Assembly (NCBI RefSeq): GCF_000611645.1
Contig: NW_014012228.1
Span: 2,947 to 14,257, forward strand
DNA from: Monoraphidium neglectum
Lineage: Eukaryota; Chlorophyta; Chlorophyceae; Sphaeropleales; Selenastraceae
Direction: 5' to 3'
DNA: 11,311 nucleotides
The first letter of the stretch is position 1. The number at the start of each line of letters is the position of its first letter. The position numbers and the translations under genes are program-made. The notes under the pieces were generated by a model that ran no database searches, was not told where the DNA came from, and was given only the letters and a program-made list of their open reading frames with translations. Shown here in pieces: positions 8,856 to 11,311 of the stretch.

Positions 8856-10205
8856 CTAACCCTGTTCCGTCCCCGCCGCAGCCTCTGCCGCTGCTTCTGC
8901 GCCGCTGGAGGAGCCCTCCTCCAGCAAAACTTGCATGCTCAGCACGCCCTCCAACGCGACGGCCTTGACGGGCGTCGCGGCGACGGGCGGGTCCAGGGCG
9001 GCCGCCTCTGTCGGGTCCTCCTCCGTCCAGAAGGCGGGGTCGGCGCCCTCGCGGGACGCGGCCAGCACCAGGAGCTCAAAGGTGGCGCCTTCGGAAAGCA
9101 GGCGCAGGGGGTGGGGCGTCGCGCGGGCGTTGTGAGTGCGGGCGCGAGGCGGCCTCAGGCGCCCGCGCCAACTCGGCCGCGCCCAGTGAGCGCGCTGATC
9201 GGGGAAACGCGTCGGCCGCACCCGCGTGCCAGAGAAATTCACCGCCGCCAGCACGGCAGCCGGGTCGCTGTCATCGCAAGCGGCCCGCCCCCTTACCCTG
9301 CGGCAGCGGCGCCAGCAGGTTGTCAATGAACTGGAGCTTCAGCAGGGCTGAGCGGAAGGCGGCTTCCAGGGCGTCCGGGTCGAGATCAATAAGGGTAGGG
9401 GCCACGCCCTTTGGGTCGGGAGGGGCGGGGACGCGCAAGGCGACGGGTGGTGCCCGTGGTTCGCCGACGGCAGCGACAGGCGCTCTCGCGGTGGTGACTG
9501 CATTAGGGGAGGCGGGGGCTGCTTTCACGCCCTCCAAACTGGAGGGTGCTGCTTGACAATGCTGCAAGTGTTCGACCGGTGCCCTTGACGCAGCCCGAAA
9601 CCGTGCACGCTGCCAGCAGGACCCTGCGCAGCGCGCGAGCACACGACCACCGGCCGACAGAAAAATGTGCGAGCAGCCACGCCCGCGGCCCCGCCGGCCG
9701 CACCTGCACGATGAACGTCACCTTGGACAGCGGAGCGCCGTCCGGGGCCGCAAACGCCACCGCCAGCTCCCGCAGGGACTCCGCTGCCAGCAACGGCTGC
9801 GGTTGGGGGAGCGGCGCCGCGGCGCGGCAGGTCACCTCTTACTTCAGGGGCCACGGCGCGCCGCGGCTCGGTGGATGCTGCTTTTTTGCGATGCTGGTGT
9901 TTTGGCTGCGAGGCGTCGACAAGAGCCGCAGCCCCGCCGCGGAGGCCTCCGAGCATCAACCCCGGTGCTGCAGCGCGTCTCTGCAGGCCCCAGCCCACCG
10001 CACGCACCTTGATGTGCGATATGGTGGACGCGATGTATCCGCACAGCCCCGGGTGGCGCGCTTTGCTGACCGCGACGCCGTACAGCCGCGCGCGCTCGAA
10101 AAGCTCTGGCGGGTACAGGCCTCGGGCACGCAGCACGGCGTGCACCGCCGCCTCGAGAAACTCGCAGAGGGCGTCGACGAGGGGCGCGTTCGGGCCGCTG
10201 CTCAT
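8856..10205 (-). CDS. REV7: REV7/MAD2L2 HORMA-domain protein, four exons, 211 aa
   Basis: Minus-strand exons: 10205-10008 (66 codons), 9796-9704 (31), 9408-9297 (ends phase 1) and 9088-8856 (to TAG). The total of 636 nt encodes 211 aa, the length of human MAD2L2. REV7 is the HORMA subunit of translesion DNA polymerase zeta, clamping REV3 with its safety-belt segment. Family matches: DALCEFLEAAVH..L..RGLYP at residues 9-32 (human DVLCEFLEVAVH), HP.L..YI..T near 50-62, HIK joined to PLL across intron 1 (human VKPLL), LREL...DGAPLSKVTF near 73-94, DLDPDALEAAFR..LLKL near 104-122, PQG joined to ATFELLVLAA across intron 3 (human PGCTFTVLVH), and SMQVLLEE near the C-terminus. Introns are 211, 295 and 208 nt; donors are GTGCGT, GTGCGG and GTAAGG. 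The exon 3 acceptor AAAG at 9412-9409 was preferred to an upstream in-phase GAG that would insert about 34 unmatched residues. The ATG at 10205 is the first in its open frame. The next gene starts 25 nt after this stop. Confidence 0.92.
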
Positions 10206-10750
10206 GCGCCGCCGCCGGCGCGGGCGTGGCGCGGCTGGCGTTGTAGGCGCGGCGTGCGTGCTGCGGTGTTCCTTGACAGCTGCACGCCGCTGTGGCTGCC
10301 GTGAATACAACAGATACTCAAAAGGCTAGATGATTGCTCCTCGAATATGTACAACGTACGCGGGGCCGTTGGAAGCCCCGGCGCGGTGCTCACAAGTGAT
10401 CTACAGTATGCAATTCTGCTCCGTCGGCCAAACCTGATAACCCAAATCCGTTTGTCACCGTGTGTTGCCCGAATATGTGACGCAGCGCTTCCATCTTAGC
10501 CTTGATATCACTCGGGCCACTTCGGCACCTCGAAAAAAATGAGTCAGCTCCTCGCCCGGAGTCACTGAGGGTGCGTTGTCCTGTGTCCGGTGGCATGACG
10601 CAGGTGTGCCGCCTCCTTTTGATACCCGTGTTCCATTGGTTTGCACCGGTGTATTTTTCGTGCCCCGCTGCTGTTGATCTCCCTCGGGGGACATTGTGCC
10701 ATTGTACTCGCTGCTGGCTTCGCAGCCTTCTTCGGACTGAAGACAGAGCA
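10206..10750. promoter_or_regulatory. Divergent promoter region between REV7 and the amine oxidase
   Basis: These 545 bp lie between two genes reading away from each other. From the REV7 start back to about 10491 there is no ATG on the minus strand, which suits a 5' UTR free of upstream starts. Toward the oxidase, the plus strand carries an AT-richer segment (GTATTTTTCG at about 10649) and an upstream ATG at 10595 that is in frame with the oxidase. No canonical TATA box can be supported. Confidence 0.55.
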
Positions 10751-11212
10751 ATGCGCCCGTCAACACTGTTAATTCTTGCCTGCGCTGCGGCGCTGGCGCT
10801 CGGCACCAGTGCCGCGCCGACGGCAGTGGTGATCGGCGCGGGTGTGGCTGGCCTCAAGGCAGCGGCCGACCTCGCAGCCAAGGGCGTCGCGGTGACGGTG
10901 CTGGAGGGAAGGGACCGCGTTGGAGGACGCGTCTGGACCGTCAACACGCCCGGCGGGCCCCTGGAGCTTGGCGCCCAGTGGGTGCGTGCAGGAGCTGGTC
11001 AAGGGCGTGACTGCACTCGACGGTTCACCCTGGATGACATCAGGCTTTGACAGCAGCGAGGGGAAAGCTCAGGCTTCCCCTTGCAGGATCAAACTGCCTG
11101 CGGCCGCGGCAACACTACCAACCCCCTCGTCCCCGCGGCCAACACTTGCCCTCTGCATTCGCCACCGCCCCTCCCCGCCCCTACAGATCCACGGCACCAA
11201 CAACCCCATCCT
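10751..11212 (+). CDS. Secreted FAD-dependent polyamine/amine oxidase, 5' part
   Basis: Exon 1 is 10751-10981 (77 codons, phase 0) and exon 2 is 11187-11212 (26 nt); the gene continues past the right edge. Residues 1-22 look like a signal peptide: basic MRPS, a hydrophobic LLILACAAALALG core and an AxA-like end. Next comes the FAD-binding Rossmann start: VVIGAGVAGLKAA (GxGxxG) near 25-38, an acidic end of the second strand in VTVLEGRDRVGGR (GRxGGR motif) near 48-60, and LELGAQW at 71-77. Exon 2 adds IHGTNNPIL, the normal continuation of GAQW in polyamine oxidases, confirming the splice across a 205-nt intron (GTGCGT donor, CCCCTACAG acceptor). The exon 2 donor is GTGAGC at 11213. Such enzymes oxidise polyamines or other amines with release of hydrogen peroxide; the catalytic half is outside, so substrate is open. 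An in-frame ATG at 10595 would add 52 residues, but the later start gives a clean signal peptide. Confidence 0.87.
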
Positions 11213-11311
11213 GTGAGCCCTGCTGTCCTCATCCCCAACCCCCGGCGCCCTGCCCTTCGCCCCGCTGCTTCGCATCGGCCGCTCCCCCGACCACCCCAAA
11301 CGGCGCCCGAC
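11213..11311 (+). other. Second intron of the amine oxidase (partial)
   Basis: From the GTGAGC donor to the window end the sequence is strongly C-rich, with no AG after the donor itself. No acceptor is present, so exon 3 lies outside the window. Confidence 0.7.

Noticed and set aside
8181..9329. Plus-strand ORF of 382 codons
   Set aside because: It lies antisense to the RS-rich and REV7 exons and is Pro/Arg/Ser/Leu low complexity. It runs across REV7 intron 3 and matches no family, whereas the opposite strand has clear homology.
9409..9541. Longer REV7 exon 3 starting at the upstream in-phase acceptor TTGGAG
   Set aside because: It would insert about 34 Pro/Ala-rich residues not found in REV7. 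The AAAG acceptor at 9409 has a better pyrimidine tract and gives the expected 211 aa.
7688..10205. REV7 and RS-rich protein as one fused gene
   Set aside because: REV7 ends at a clear TAG with the family's normal length, the second ORF is in another frame, and no GT..AG pair near the junction joins them naturally.
10205..10310. Upstream extension of REV7 starting at 10310
   Set aside because: The codon at 10310 is TTG and no ATG occurs in frame before a stop further upstream; the extra Arg-rich segment has no family support.

Overview
The window looks like nuclear DNA of a green alga (core Chlorophyta, probably Chlorophyceae). The reasons are: GC-rich genes cut by short, evenly sized introns (about 200-300 nt, nearly all with GTG donors); plant-like orthologues (a CTEXP/SCYL1-type pseudokinase and an AUG3-type augmin subunit); a TGTAA motif at the position of the chlorophyte polyadenylation signal behind one gene; and a long GT/GC microsatellite. 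No bacterial, organellar, viral or transposon gene was recognised. All gene models below were spliced by hand from protein-family similarity, reading phase and GT..AG sites.

Layout from left to right. Positions 1-338 are intron, opening with a (GT)n/(GC)n tract. Positions 339-1244 (minus) hold the first three exons of an SCY1-like pseudokinase that continues past the left edge. Positions 1728-5419 (minus) hold a complete seven-exon gene for augmin subunit 3 (AUG3/HAUS3), 791 aa. Positions 5990-6990 (plus) hold a decayed leucine-rich-repeat gene whose repeats are scattered over all three forward frames. Positions 7688-8830 (minus) encode a single-exon Arg/Ser-rich nuclear-type protein of 380 aa. 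Positions 8856-10205 (minus) hold a complete four-exon REV7/MAD2L2 HORMA gene, 211 aa. Positions 10751 to the right edge (plus) hold the first two exons of a secreted FAD-dependent polyamine/amine oxidase, divergent from REV7.

How the genes relate. AUG3 and the SCY1-like gene are tandem but 483 bp apart and look independent. The REV7/RS-protein pair is different. The second start codon lies 25 nt after the REV7 stop, with no room for a separate promoter or 3' end. The spliced REV7 coding sequence has no out-of-frame ATG and only one internal in-frame ATG. The REV7 start context is weak and the downstream one is strong. This is the arrangement expected of a bicistronic nuclear mRNA read by leaky scanning, a mode of expression reported in green algae, and it is the most interesting feature here. 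A second small translational feature is a start-stop uORF (ATGTGA) directly before the AUG3 start codon.
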